Positions 35,554-50,367 of a DNA stretch of 64,000 nucleotides are shown in pieces. Numbering within the stretch: position 1 is the first letter of the stretch; each line of letters begins with the position of its first letter. The position numbers and the translations under genes were made by a program. The notes beneath the pieces are model-generated. The model was not told the DNA's origin and ran no database searches. It was given only the letters and a program-made list of their open reading frames with translations. The stretch is from contig NOWV01000116.1 in the NCBI GenBank assembly GCA_003344405.1, positions 180,247 to 244,246 on the forward strand, read 5' to 3'. This stretch comes from Trichoplax sp. H2 (Eukaryota; Placozoa; Uniplacotomia; Trichoplacea).

Positions 35554-38500
35554 GTTGCAAAGCGGTTGGTTTAAATTTTGTATATTATCAGTTCAACTTG
35601 GGCTTTTATCACAATCTGATAAATTATAATGGATATAAAGTTTAACTTTACTAATGATAAGCTTGCAAAAGTCTATTTAATATGTAAAGATGTCCGATAA
35701 AGAACTTTAGTTTTTGAATGCAAAATGATGGTCTGCCACGATAAGTGATATACAATGACAGAAGCCCATTAGTCAAGGTATTTACGTCACCATATTTGCA
35801 GTGCTTTTGCAATTCATGAATAGTTATTGAAGTCTGAACTAATTTCTGTCTCATCCTTTACAGTTTCTTAGTTACTAAGATGAGATGAGCTATTGTGCCT
35901 GTTATGAAATAACGTAAATCACTTAACATATTTATTATGACCGATTTAGTAATCGTATACAGTTCCAAACCTACCGTGCTCGCCATATGCCTGTCAGTTA
36001 ATGCAGTAAACGAGCATTTTATGATGATGAAACGTTCATTCTAAAGATACAGAAATATTATTAGACATAGATATTCCGTTATATCCCAGTATCGTAATAT
36101 AACTGATTAAAAATGCCACCTGCTAGCTGCAGTGTGATGCACTGTAATGTAAAAGGCATAATTGCAAAATGGTGATCGAACTCAAGCAGTGATACTGCAT
36201 ACAAGATATACGAGTATAGCATATTACTGTTCTTATGAGCTGTATTAGTAAAATTTCAGACCAAAACAGATGATACTTGAGGAATTTTTTTTCAGTACAT
36301 TATGGTACGTTCATACGAGCGGTGAAAACCCAGCGACCAGCGAAGAGTCTTGTGATTGCGGTCAAATCCTTTTTATAAGTAATCAAGACAGGTAAAATCG
36401 CTAGCTACTAATTCAGCTATCTCCAGCGATGACGTTGTTGAAATAATTATAGCAGCTGGTGGTAGATACTTTAGACCTGCGCAATTGCAATCGATCATGA
36501 AGATTGACTACACATAGAATAGAATTTTTTTATCCATGTCCCTTAAAATAGCTCTTGAGTTTTCTGACGTTACCGAAAACTATTATTAAATAAAAAATAC
36601 GATAAAGAAAGCATATAATTAGGTCATTTCAGTATGTTAAAGTTTCTCGCTGATATTTACAATAACTGTAATGTGTCTGGTGAATAATGGTGCAAATATC
36701 TATGAACCGGAGCACAGATCTATCAATTGCTGTTATTGGCTTAGATTAATAGATTAATTTCGGTTTACTTTTTCTGTAATTGAAATGTATAGGTGATTTT
36801 GATGCAGTATGAATGATCTGAAACATACTTATTGCAGAATTTATACCGCTTACACTAGAAGTAAGTATATACTGTAGTAAGTTGTACTTTACGAATTGGT
36901 AGATAGTATTTCGTACTTCAAATTCAATGCGCAGTTGATAAACTTCCCGTACAAAAATATCCACATTCTATGTAATAACTTATAGAACTGTGCAATCGTA
37001 ACTTTATGTTTTGTCATTACTTAGTGATGAAGGAAGTAGTCGATATTTAGCTTACACGAAGCTTCCCATTGCTTACTCTATTACGGCGTCTGGTATCTAG
37101 GTGACTTATACTTGACAGCAAAACAGATAGTAGATCGTTATTTATTATTATTCGCTACTGTAACTGACATATTGTGGAAGTTCTCAGTAAGATTGATGGT
37201 AATTCAAGCTTTAAGAATAGTATAAAATCCGAATACCGTCCACGACTACTAATTAGAACTTTGGATTTGGATTGAAACAACTTGACATAGATGTAACGTA
37301 ATGAATTTTTGTATTAATTTTAACCTTCCTTCTTATATATTGTATAAAAGAATAAGGATTTGAAGTAAAATTTATTATACCGAATACAATATCATTGATA
37401 TGTTTATAATGTTATACAGCAAATCTTATGATGATTACTATTAAGGATATAAAGAACTTTCTGGTATAATTTTAGTTATCTAATAATTATACGAAATAAT
37501 GCAGTCGTAAGAAGCTGAATATCAGCTACACATTGGTATTTTACGTTAGTAAAAGGTCTAATTAGCACGAATGCAGATACATCATTCAATTTACACTGGA
37601 AATGTGTATCTATTTCAATACCGTATTATATTCCAATGACATCCTTATTTTGTTGTTACTAGCTTAGATTGGAGGACAACTACTTTAGATAATTTTAATC
37701 CATGACTCTTGAATTGTAAAGCCTTCAATACCGTTGCCGATAGTAGCAATGTATAGCTCTTATTTTATTAATTTTGTTGAATCCAATACCGATACTTTAT
37801 TTCTTCAACATTCCTAATAAAGGGTAATATATACACAATGAATAAATATGTGTATCATTTATTACTTTAATTTCAATGAATTAAATTACATATCATGACG
37901 ACAAGATGATTTTATTTGATCAATTATTCTCAATTTTCTTCAACCGTGGCTGATTCTTAACAAAAGGCAACATTTTAAAGGGTAGTGGTATGATATTTGG
38001 TATTGTAATCAATTAAGGACAAATATATTTAATATTTGCGGATAAATTCCATTTTTACAGTAGGTAATGACATTCACATCACATTATCATCATCTGCATC
38101 CAGTAAATATAATCATATGTCGATATAATTTTTAATTTTCTATTCATTTGATGGCTGTCAATAATACGGGTTAATATTAATCTTTTCTAAAGAGTATTGT
38201 TATCGAGAAATATATTCCAATTAGATAATAATTAGTTGACGTCAGCATTGCTTGATTGCCATCTTTGTAGTTTAATGCAAGAAAATCATATTGATGAACG
38301 GCTATTGGCTAGTTTTTTAATAGTTTGGTCCTATCTTGTTATTATCATTATTATCAATACATCTAGAAATATCTTTAAATTAATGATAATTTATTTTCAA
38401 GATGTAGAAGATTTTCATACGTATTATTTACTGTATATTAATATATAAATATATATATATATATATATACATGTAAGATTGATAAGGCTAGGTCTGAACA

Positions 38501-41500
38501 AAGGCAAAGCTGCACATGTTATTAGATAGATTACGCGGCTAATAAAATGGTAGGTTCCTGTGCAGTGTATGGGCATGCGACGTTGGCACATAGAGCCAAT
38601 AGTACAAGTACGCTGTTTCATCGTACGAAAGACAGTCTATAATTACTTTAAAAAGCATAACTGATTATTCTGTATGATATAGTACTTCACTTTATAATGC
38701 TACCATACTTTGAAAAGAAACTACTGCAATTAGTACTAGTCGCTAACGCACGCAATCATTCTAACAACAAATCCAACTGGATTTCTGAAATAAACGTTTA
38801 TCTAAACGCTTACAAACTCTTACATTAAGAAGTAGTATCTTAAATTAATCTGTTGTATTAAGAGGATTAAGGTAATTTTTTATCCCTTGTAATTTTAATA
38901 TTATGTGATAAACAATAATTTTAATGACTCATAATTTTATTGATGAATACTTATTACTACTTTAGTAATAGAGAAGTCAAAATTTTGTATTTTTACTATC
39001 ATAACTAGAAATCGTCAATTTCATTATAGCAATTATTTCTTATTTACCTTATTATAGAGCATTTTATTTGATTTCATTACTATTCTTAAAGCGATCTATA
39101 TCAAATAATGATCAACGACTATCAAATGATAAACAAACTGTCCAGTTATCGTCTTTCTTAATTTAATAGACTTGAAAGGTAATTTCAAGTTTTAATTCAT
39201 TTCTTACGTATGTAATTAATTAAATTGGATAAATCGCTTTTTATTATTTAATTATAATAAAAATTTAATTTAATTTATAGACTGACAAGTCTTAATTATT
39301 ATATTTGTTATTATTTTTGATCCAACTTTTAACTTGATTACAGAACAATGATTACATATTTAAAGGTATAAATAAATATTGCCTCTTTGCATTGAAAATT
39401 AGTGTGTTTGTTAGCTTTTATGGCCATGGTTGATTGTTAGATATTGTAAACGATGTAAGGATAAAGACGTTTGATTACGTTCATTATTTTGTTGATCAAG
39501 CTAATTCATAGATGACAAGATGATAGCTCTATTTTAACTGCTTGAATTAATCAAATAAATCATACAGGAGTTTATCTTATCAAAAATCGGACTGTTCCAG
39601 GAAATAGGCTGTAATGATATTGATGGAAAGGAAAAATACCTTCCTGCTAATGGTGATGACGATCATGGTAACGGCAAAACAAATTTAAATTTTACATCAG
39701 CTAATCTTGAACGTGGAATTTTTAATTAAGGTAAGGTGATAGTAAATAGTCAACAACGAAAGGACCAATATTTTATTTCGTACAGAGATAGTTAAAACTA
39801 GCAGTAGGGATAATTTTGCTTTACATTCTGTCGTGTGTCAGTTCATGATTTTATAAATTTTCTATCCGAATACTTGAGATGAGTACTAAATAAGATGAAT
39901 TGCATTCTAAGTAAACTGAATGTAGTCTGAAGTCGTTAATATTGATTATTAGAAGTCATAAATTAATAATGGGCATACGTAAGCTTCGAAATTTTAGAAT
40001 TTTAGAGATCATCGTAGCTTAAGTGATGATATTAAGCATTGATAGTTTTGATACCTAGATGCCTATTTTATTCGATTTGTTATGACTGGTAATGTCTAAA
40101 CCTATATAGTTGAGACGCTATAAGCAAATTAAGGGTAATTTTTTCATGATAAACTTAAGAGCCCCAAAAAACAAGTGGTCTTACTTACTTTCATCTATTT
40201 AATTTATCTTTTGAGGTCATTATAAATAAATTTAAGGAATGTGCGCGTACATGCATAGTCTGAATTGGACTGTGATATACAGGGTCGAGATATAGTAATT
40301 ATTAATTGCCAGGCTTGCAGATCCGTCAAACTGTCCAATTTATTTAGTTAAAATTCGAAGTTACTAACGAGTAACTGAATGCAAAACTTAGGAAAGCCGA
40401 TATGTTGCCAACAAGTAACGAGATCAAATCTCATCAATAACTGTAGGCTAGCTCTCTTAGCTTAGCTTGCACAGAAGGGTGGACATACAAATCGCAAAAC
40501 TTGATTTAACGATTTAAGACCTAATGATATTAGGTAAATTTGCAGTCCATATGCTTACATAATCCTGGAGATAACGTAAATCGAACTGATAATTAGCTTG
40601 AATAACTGCCGTTGTTCTAATTTGCAGTCTTAAATACTGCCAGTTTTTGTGTATTCATAGTCAAGTGCAGATTACTAATTTAAGGCAATTATATTATAGA
40701 AAGAACCATATTTAAATCCCAATTGTTAATACTAATGTTAGCTATTGGATTAGTAAGAAATACCACGCATGAAAATAACGTATGATATAATATTTATGCT
40801 AAGAAAAAGTTAGCAAAAATATATTAATGAAGCTAATAGTAACATTTTTCTATGCTTAAGTCATGCATAGTATCGCTGAGTATGGCTTATTTATAGAGGT
40901 ATGATAGAGTTCTTATTACAGCTAATATTAGTTATTAATGGATAAATATTAGGAAAAATAAATAACCGAATGAAAATTTTAATGTCGCTAGTTTAAGGTC
41001 TTGCTACTATTTTACGCAATTGTAAATATATATGCAACGTCAAAGTTTTAAGATATAAGTAGCAGCTATTAGGTTTTAAAGACTCAAATGCAAGTTACTT
41101 TTCAATGCGAACATTTTTATAAATGCATCATACTAGTGAATAACAGATTAAAGTTGAGTGAAGAGCTGAGGGTGTGAAAATAGTTAATTACGCATGAGTA
41201 CGATATATTAAAGAACAGGATGATTCCAGGCTCTAAACGAACACTAATTATAGTAATCCATTTGCCTTGACTTCCTGTACGATCTGTGGTATTCCTCCTT
41301 TAATTAAGTAGTTTACAGCTATTTAAGAGTAGATATTTATTCTTACACTTTCCTTAACAATTCATGAAAACAGCTGGAGAATTCTACGATAAACAATGCT
41401 AATGCAAGTCCAACTGATTTCGTATGCGTTATTTTAGACGAAGAAACATTGCTTTTGAAAGCATCTACGCTTTACTGTTATCTTTGTCATGGATAATACT

Positions 41501-44500
41501 TCAAATTAGCTTACTCGCAATTACAACACTAACACTGGATTCTTCATCAAGTACTATTAAGATAATTCTTACACCAAATTTGTTTGATCGATATCAATTA
41601 ATTTTTTATTATGAAAGCCAGGAGTGTAATTATGATCGCAAAATTTATTTAGAAGGAAGTCAATGAATTACATAATTTCAAGCGATGGCATATAACAGAA
41701 AAATACTATATCATTTCTTAGTCCTTCAGAATATCATGCATACTACTGAACTTATACCTGCCGTTAGTTAATACTAGCTTAACGGTTGATCGATGAACTT
41801 ACTTTTTAAAGTTCTGAAATTTACTCAATGTCTTAAAACTTCTTTCTGCTAATATTTGTTGTCATGATTACATATTTAATTATGAACAAAAATGATGGTA
41901 CGATCGATAATATTGATTTATCGGCGTAGTATAAGGTTAAGAAAGGTCTTGGATCTTCACGTCAGGAATGCGAGTAAGTATTGCTCGTCTATATCCTAGA
42001 ATATATTTTTATTCTTAAAATCAAGTCTAAAATCCATGTTATTTGACGATAGAGCCAGTGCGTCATTTAATATTCTACACATAGTTTTGTTAACACTGCA
42101 AAATCTTTACATCAACCTGATTTTAAAAGCAAATTTTTCCAATGCTTAATGATACCGACGTACTACTGCGCTTTAGATTATAGTTTTTCTTAACAGAAAA
42201 ACTATTGAAAAATATGAGAGTCGAATAAACTATACATTGTTCGATGTGACAATTGATCAAGCTACTGGCTTTACTTATAATAAATTCGACCATAATTAAG
42301 AATTTAGCTACAGGAGCCTTATATGAAGGAGCGCTTATCTAAGGCCTTACTTTAAGAAAATTAGGCTTTATACGCCGGCTTATCGGACTTTTTAGTAATT
42401 TAGATATTCTATAAATTCTCCTTTGCTTTATACTAACTGTAAAAAAGCTAATGACATACTTACATAGTCTACATTCTTTGATTAAAGTTATCTCATATTA
42501 AAAGTAAATTTTATCGGTTCGGTTTGTTCTTTCGCCTGTAATTAATCAAATTAAAAGTGGTTTATTAGAAAACCAAAAATAATGTGCACTTAACCAAGTT
42601 CAGTCTATCATAAATTATCGTCTTCCATAAACAAGTATACTCGTACGGTGCCATTTGTACAGCCATGAATGAAAATGAAAGTTGCATATCCTGATGGTAC
42701 CATACCATTACTGGATTATTTCTGGACTTTTATCCTTGATTCACCTCAAGGACAATAAATCAAATTTTTATAATCGAAGCTACTTCATCTAGCTATTGTA
42801 TGTGTATAGTTGTTTTATAACGGTTCTACCCATTTAAGCCACGAATTTTTTCGCTCATCTTTTAAAAAATTTTATATTCAGGTAGTTGAGATATAGCATG
42901 TGAATTGTGCGGCATTAATAGGAATAATTCTTTTTGGATTTTTATTGTTGATGATGTTTATTAATAATCTGTGATATTTATATCGAAATTTTAATATTGA
43001 GCATTTCGCTCAGTTGGATAGTAGGTTAATTATGAATAGATCAGAGCTACTATATTAATTCACAATATACGTCGATAGCAATTTTTATTATATAGAACAT
43101 GGAGTAAAAGTAGGTATAATTGCTACGATTGTTCGACTATAATCTGGATGATACTGGAATCACAAAAATGACAGTCTTCACTTTAATATACATAAAACAT
43201 AGACCGGAACTATCTTTTATAATATTTTCAGAAATTCTATCATAGTAATGCTTATTATCAATAGCTTTACATCTTGGTTTAATTCAAACATTTTGATCAT
43301 GTCCATTATATTTGATAGAGAAGATATTCAAGATAGACTATTGTAAATGGTAATCATAACTACAATAACTTAATTGTTTACTTTGATCAAATCGTCGAAA
43401 GCAACAGTAAAATGCCTCTAATTGTGTTTACGGTCTTCATACATCATAGCTATTAAAGCTATTCCATGGATACAGTCATCAATTCTTAGTCTTACCTATT
43501 GAATTTCCGTCACTGTATCATCAAGGTATTGATAAATACTGTTATATAAGCTTTGTCCGGCAGTTACGTATAACGATAAATTTCATCAGTAATCACGTTC
43601 CACGCCGATATTTTCTTATATCCCTCATTGCTTTATTATTTTATTATTTTTAATTGAACTCTGCTATTTTCCCCATCGTACTCCATTCTATGTTGTATGC
43701 AACAGAAATTTTAGATACTTTAGACCTCGAACGAATATTTATCAGATAACGTCAATTTATAGGATAATGGGCTATATGTTACCTATTTCCTTTCGTACCT
43801 GTAACAATTTTAACTAGTATATATGAGAATTAGGCGAGTCCAATTTCTTTAATTAATGTGGAACTCATTAATTATTAATTGCTTAGAGCCTGAAATACTA
43901 TAATAATCTATCACAACTTGAGAGAATTTAATACATATCAAGTAAAGTAGCAAGAAGTTAGCTATTTTATGACTAATTTCTGATGAGATATTTTTAGATA
44001 CGATACGGAGTACAGGGTTGCATTTAATTTCTAAACATTGATTGGTATCATGAGATATTATGGGAATCAAATTTTCTACTTTTGTTATTTTTCTAAGAGC
44101 TATTCTGTGGCTAATTTGAAAAAGTACTAGATTAAATAATTTTCTTAAATCAACAGTTGAAAAAGGAACCTGTTCATAAAATTTATATTTTCAAAACTAG
44201 ACAATATAATCCAACAGAATGATATATACCAGTACGCTACAGTGAAACGATTCTATTAATATAACCATAGTAAACTAGTCACTTCTAAATAATATAGGAA
44301 ATTGTAATTCATTTCATTTTTTATACGCATTGCATTCAACATTAATAATTGGTTTATTCATTTTTGATGCTATAGATGGTTAATCAACTGAGATATTAAA
44401 GCATTACTGCGTTAGAGATAGATTTATTGGAAACTCCTATCCAATCAAAGCCATTCAACGCCATTTCCTCAATAATTACTGGCACCCTTTGTTATTCTGA

Positions 44501-44700
44501 TTGATTTAACTGAAAACAGTCTATCAATACAGTTTCCCTGTCTAATATAAGTCTATTATTAATGATAAATTCAGCATTTGTTTATTTTATAAAGCTTTAA
44601 CAACTTGAAATTGCTGGATACCAATCATCCTGTTACGAATCAGTTTCCACTAAACGTTTCTATCGAATCACTTAAACGATCATTCTGTGTCTTATCAAAT
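35554..44700. other. Gene-poor AT-rich stretch
   Basis: I see no exon I can defend. Open frames at minus 35651-35854, plus 38236-38448, plus 41424-41666 and minus 43849-44070 have no family match, and a frame of 60-80 codons is expected by chance at this composition. An (AT)n microsatellite lies at about 38449-38469. Confidence 0.5.
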
Positions 44701-44836
44701 AACGAATAATATCGTTATATACATGAGCGTCTAAGTGACTGGAAAACCTTTTTAATTCTACTGATCTGTCAAGGGTGGTTGTACGAATATTGAATTGAGT
44801 TGCCTTGAATTATTTTAGATGGAATAAATATCAAAG

Positions 44837-45934
44837 ATGAATAACTGTGCCGTTTGGAATACGAGTACTGCGTCTGTACCATTTAAAAGACAATATGCTG
44901 CAGTTATTCCCGCTTCATTAATATGTATTACGAATTTGGCGATGGTTCTTTTAATTTTATGGAAAAGAAAATTAAGAACAACAACCAATGCAATTATTTG
45001 CAGTAGCTGTATTACATCGATCATATTCTCAATGACGTTAATCCTCAATGCTGCAATCGTAGCGATAGTGCCCAAACAACTTGGAAATTTTTTCTTAACC
45101 TCAGTTATCAATCCCACCCTTGAATTAACCATAGGAGCCATTTTTAATTTTCATATTACCATTATAAGTGTGGAACGCTTCTATTCAGTTATACACCCGT
45201 TTCACTATCGTCGTCATGCTAATTCTCGTAATACCATCATAGTTTTGATCGTAGTCTGGCTATTACCAATAATTATAGTGTATATACCGCTACATCTGAT
45301 GCAAGTAGAACATAAATTGTGCCCACAACGCTTCTATAATGAAAATGTTAATTTCTTCTATATCATGATATCCTTCATATTTTTCTTACCGCCACTTGTC
45401 ATCGCAATAACCTACATTATAATTATTATTAAAGTCTTTTCCATGAAAGATGAGACATGGGCTTCGCATACAGTCGGTATGATTACGTTAGCTACCGCTC
45501 ATGCAGTAGCATTATCGAGTAATAATATCAATATGCAACAGCGGTCTTCTCGCTTAAGCAAAATTCGACATCGGAATAATAATAATCAGCAAATGACATT
45601 TCGACATAAAAAAGCGCTGCTACAAATGTTGCTCTTGATTGGTATCTATTCGATAGCTTTATTCCCATTCTACATTGTGATTCTTCTATATCTTCAAACA
45701 TTTGATGACAATTTCCTTACTGCAACTTATATAACCTATTTGGTGGCCATTACATATTTACTCATTCATCCTATCTTGTCAGCAATCTTTATTTCTTCCA
45801 TTAAAGAAGAATGTAGGAGAATATGGTGTCGATTGACGAATAGATGCACAGTGAATAAGATTTCGCCGCGAAAAATCTGTTTATCTAGATGCAATAATTC
45901 CATTACACTAGTTCAGAAGTATTCATCTAGCTGA
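44837..45934 (+). CDS. Divergent rhodopsin-class (class A) G-protein-coupled receptor
   Basis: Intronless coding frame, 365 aa, ATG at 44837. An acceptor-like TTATTTTAG at 44811-44819 suggests a 5' UTR intron. Seven hydrophobic segments: about 21-43 (with the helix-1 Asn, ITNLAMVLL), 51-75, 91-115, 133-153 (Trp141), 173-200 (Pro185), 258-285 (FPFY, Pro277) and 296-320. ERF at 113-115 stands for the E/DRY motif and is followed by the usual ...IHPF. A sequon NTS is at 8-10. Oddities: no Asp in helix 2, HPILSAIF instead of NPxxY in helix 7, FP without the CWxP Trp in helix 6, and no Cys at the start of helix 3 to pair with the loop-2 Cys162. The third intracellular loop is long, Asn/Gln/Ser-rich and basic. 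The ligand cannot be inferred. Confidence 0.88.
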   Translation: MNNCAVWNTSTASVPFKRQYAAVIPASLICITNLAMVLLILWKRKLRTTTNAIICSSCITSIIFSMTLILNAAIVAIVPKQLGNFFLTSVINPTLELTIGAIFNFHITIISVERFYSVIHPFHYRRHANSRNTIIVLIVVWLLPIIIVYIPLHLMQVEHKLCPQRFYNENVNFFYIMISFIFFLPPLVIAITYIIIIIKVFSMKDETWASHTVGMITLATAHAVALSSNNINMQQRSSRLSKIRHRNNNNQQMTFRHKKALLQMLLLIGIYSIALFPFYIVILLYLQTFDDNFLTATYITYLVAITYLLIHPILSAIFISSIKEECRRIWCRLTNRCTVNKISPRKICLSRCNNSITLVQKYSSS

Positions 45935-45974
45935 TGATCACTTTTAAATCGAATTTTTTTATATCTACAGTTGT

Positions 45975-45991
45975 AATAAATGATCAATAAA
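45975..45991 (+). terminator. Polyadenylation signals of the GPCR gene
   Basis: AATAAA at 45975-45980 and again at 45986-45991, 41 and 52 bases past the stop. Confidence 0.6.
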
Positions 45992-48900
45992 TTTACATTT
46001 TACTGTTACTGTTTTTAAGTAGAAAATGCTTTTATTAGAATTTGATTTATTAATATTATAACGAATAGCTCTCATTTTTCACAATGAACTATAGTATTGG
46101 TATGTTTGATAATCTTGACAGCAATTTACGATTATTAGATCATGCTTGTTGTACCTCTCATGAAGTTAATGATGGTCAGCTCAGATAAGGGTCTAATAAT
46201 TTTTGAGAAAAAGGATGATTCATTTCTATCTCTAACTAGGATAACAGTATAGAATTACCAAAATAAAACTTGATCTACTTCAGTTTTCTAGCAAATCTAA
46301 TTCGATAGTTATTTATTCTGAATTCCAAGCATTATTATTAACCGTGGTTGGAGCACTGGCATCATGAATTGAAATTTTTCCCCTAAATCTAGAAAGTAAA
46401 ACTTTCTGTAATTCTTAATGAAAGGAATATCTGTTTCTGGGCGATATATTGCTTTTTAGCTGCTACATTATAACGAGCTTCATAATGTTTTCCAGTATTT
46501 TGAATTTGATTCTAGGCAATTGTAATTAGTTCATATAGAAAGAGTAAAATAAATGTCACTGTTGATAAGAATTAAGAATAGAAATTTATCATGGTATTTT
46601 TCGACCGTATTAGTTAGCAGTTTTGATAATTCTTAAGATATATTTCTTACTTTTCTTTCTCTAACGTGGCATCCATTCTACTATATCATGCACCTCTGTA
46701 AAATACTATCGAGAAAAGTGATAATGCTTGATCTATGTATGCGAGATAATATCATTTTCATGCAAGCTTAATATGGTATTTGGTCTTTACAAGTTTAAGA
46801 ATACTAATGGCTACCATCTGAAAATGCAGTAGCCTATTAAGTTGCATTCAGAACCTACATTAGTCGATAGTTACCAGTATTAACTGGCATAATGATATAT
46901 GTTAATTTAAGCCCTGCTCTTAATGTACTAAAAATCAAGAATAGTCATTTTTATAAATAACTAAGACCAACTTTATAAATCTGCTTATTGTCATGGGGGG
47001 GGGGATTGATTAGGATTTCAACCCGAAATTATCAGTGTTCCTTCATCTAACATGAAGCTCATAAAATAGGCTAGTGCTAGGCATTTTCTAAATTTAAGAA
47101 ATACGTCAATCAATCGCTAATTTCTATAGTTCAGGATAGGCGTTTGCAAATGTCTACTATTTGATATGTATAGCATTAAAGTTATGATAGTATTTCAGAA
47201 GTTTAGCTTCGATTTGGATTGATTTCTTATTATTGACTTTGTAAACGTTAAATACATTCGTAAACTCATCATTGCTGTCATATATCATCCTTACAACAGC
47301 AATTACATCAGAGTTGACAACAATTGCTTCCTTAATCAGTATTTGCTTATTATTATCAATTTTTATCAGAATTATGAAAGAAGAGAAACCGTGAAAATTA
47401 TTTTTCCAACTTGAAAGGAGAATTTCACTGTTATTTGCTGATAGCGACGGAAATGAAGCGATCGTATTGTGGATTTTTTTGATGTTAATTCGATAAGGTA
47501 GACATTTAAAAACACAATTTTGATTTTATTCGTTAATTATTTATCATAAGCGTAATCTGCACTTTAGTTTGAGTCTTGATAATTATTTCTTCTACCTTTA
47601 TGACTTTGTAGTATTAATTAAATCAACTTCTTGAATTAATTTGTTTCGATAAGTACTTTCTCTACAATAAATTTTCCATCAAAAATAACATTTTACTACA
47701 ACGATGCTGTGAAGTATATTTCTAATCGAGTTAATCTCGCTTTCTAACAATTAGATATTTCGTTTTAACTTGATTAGTAGTAGTGCTGTAAGTCAAAATA
47801 AATTGGAATTACTCTTTAGGATTATTACAGTAATTAAATAAACTTAGAAGAATTTTATAATGAGAAACGGATGGATGCTATTGTAAACCTTTCAACACCT
47901 TATTTTAATTCAGCAATAAAGAGTATTGAGTCCTTGCTTAAGGGTACAGCAGCATTTTGTGATAGTTTGCAGAGTTGCTTATAATTTATAAACCAATGCC
48001 TACAAAATGACTTTATATAGTCAAATAGATACCATCTAGATCCTGTGATAGTATTTTATGGTACGGCAGTAATCGTACTTATTGGTGATTGATTCTCAGG
48101 TAAAAGACCGCCTATAATTGTTCTTGTTTTAATATTATCGCTCGTTATTAATTGAATAAGTTACGGGTTTATTCGATATCTGAATATATATACGACCATA
48201 ATATGATAGTTTATGCTATCTTAACGATATAAATAAACCTCGATCATAATTATTGCCGGTAGAAACTGTAGTTATGTAACTGATATGCAATACAGCAGAT
48301 GTCAAGTGTATTGTTAGAGTCGAATATAAAGAATTTATTAGTAAGTTTAGAAGTAATTACCCGATCACAATAGTACAGAGTGTTTGGATTATATATCTAT
48401 CTATATATATGCCGAATTCTTAAAAGGAATGCAATTAAATTATTAATCGGCCTGTAATGCAATTGGGAAATTTGAGTTATGGAATTCTGGTTAAGTATAA
48501 CAAGTTTTATATTGGTTTTAGAAGAAATTCTAATCAAGCTATACAGTTATTGGAGAAGTTGCTGTCTGATTTTAATAATGTCAGTGAGCAATGATCAAAC
48601 TGCTACTGTCTATTCTCTTAAGGAAATAGAATTACGTAACCGACCAGTCACCATTTTTTGGGATTTACTGATGATGATCTACTGTGCTGATGATAGCACC
48701 GGAACATATACCGGCACTCTAAAGAAAATGTTGTTGCTTTACTAGTTGTCAACCTAGTATATACTTAGATTAATGTTAAGGTAGATAGTAAATCCACGCC
48801 AGATATTTCTTGAAGTTCTTTAGAATTGCTAGCGTTAATACTGTAGACCAGATGCCTAGACAAGTGATGGCTTGAAGTGCAAGATGAGGGCTTTTCGACT

Positions 48901-50362
48901 ATATCTGCAAGGTTATACAGCCACAAATCGATTAATTGAAAGCAATATGTACAGCACCTATAATTAGTACATAAGATAGAAGAAGAAGAGCTAAATTTAT
49001 GAAACTGCACCTAAGTATCATTTCGTTGAGGAAAGGATTAGTCACTAACAATTTATTACCGCTATGGTCTTCAATAACGATAACTGAAGGCTGAGTAATG
49101 AAATTTTTGTCACTAGAATAAAGATTTGGAGATCTATTATTTTGATGATATTTAATTTTCGATGTTATAACAGCGCAGATTATAGATAACTTTAGCCGAT
49201 TTCTATGCCTAATAGTAATGAGCTACTACGTTTCTGAAGTGAAATCTGATCTAAAATTTCTGGAAAGCATAATATTGATTTGATGAGTCTTCATTTTAAA
49301 TAATAATAACAATTATTTTGATTAATTTTAATAATAATGATATATTTTTCGGAAGGCTTCATGCTCTTTTACTTATACGGTATTTAACTTGAGACTAAGG
49401 AAGGATTTTTGCAGCAGGTAATATTTTAACAGTTTACACCAGCAAACTTCAATTAAAACACAAAACTATCGTTTTATATGTTAACATAAATGTATTTTTA
49501 TAATATACTGGATGTTTGCTAATTATTAGAAATAATCTAGAAGTTTAAATCAATAACTGACTTGCCTATAAACACCGATCATCTACCATAATAAAATGAT
49601 AAGTTATTATCCGTCGATATATTCGCTAATCTGTCATGTTTGTCGCGAAAAGTAATCTAAATTGCTCTAGCAGAATGTATTATTTTGTGAAATAATTTAT
49701 TACTTTGACTCTTTGAGACAGACTGCATAAAAAATTACATTTTATTAATGCCCTGTGGCATATTTCCAATAGAAACTAAGTGAAAATCTGTACGAGTAGT
49801 ATGTATGATGTAATGATTTTATTAGAGCACTACAGTAACTATAAATCTTTACAAGTATTACATTTAGGATTGTATATGTTATTGGTAGTTTTATATTCAT
49901 CGATTAGTGAATATTTGTTCTGTTAATAAATTCTGCAATATTTTATGGTATAATTATATTAACATACTTAGATCTTTCTATCAGTAATCAACGACCTAAA
50001 TTGTTATATTACTTGGTGACATCTATTTGGATATTTAAGGACGCATTTTCACTCAAATCACGCTATTCTTTACTTTAAAATTATTATGAGGCCATCCATT
50101 GGACGAAAATGATAGCAAATGTCATTTTGTTCACATTTGACGAAATGATTGACTATAATTCAAGGAAGAATATGCTTCTGTATTGTTATTGTTTAGATTT
50201 TAATGAATAATAGCCGTATAATTAATATCAAAGACGATTAATGTAATAATGACAGTACATTAATCAGCATATGGAGATGAATATCATAATCTACCTTGGT
50301 GTTATATGATATGAATGGGAAACACATGACTCGGATAGAGTTTAAGGATTAGAATAAAATAC
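45992..50362. other. Gene-poor AT-rich stretch
   Basis: A run of ten G at 46995-47004 is notable in this composition. Open frames at plus 48479-48745 (ATG start) and minus 49010-48765 (no ATG) lie back to back; neither has splice support or a recognised family. Confidence 0.45.
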
Positions 50363-50367
50363 GTAAG
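50363..50367. repeat. Target-site duplication GTAAG, left copy
   Basis: Matches 50879-50883 exactly; created by staggered cutting at integration. Confidence 0.88.

Noticed and set aside
41939-41975. Small plus-strand exon before GTAAGT near 41973
   Set aside because: Only about 14 codons and no partner exon with matching phase.
44815-45141. Minus-strand frame opposite the GPCR start
   Set aside because: Antisense shadow of transmembrane codons; no independent support.
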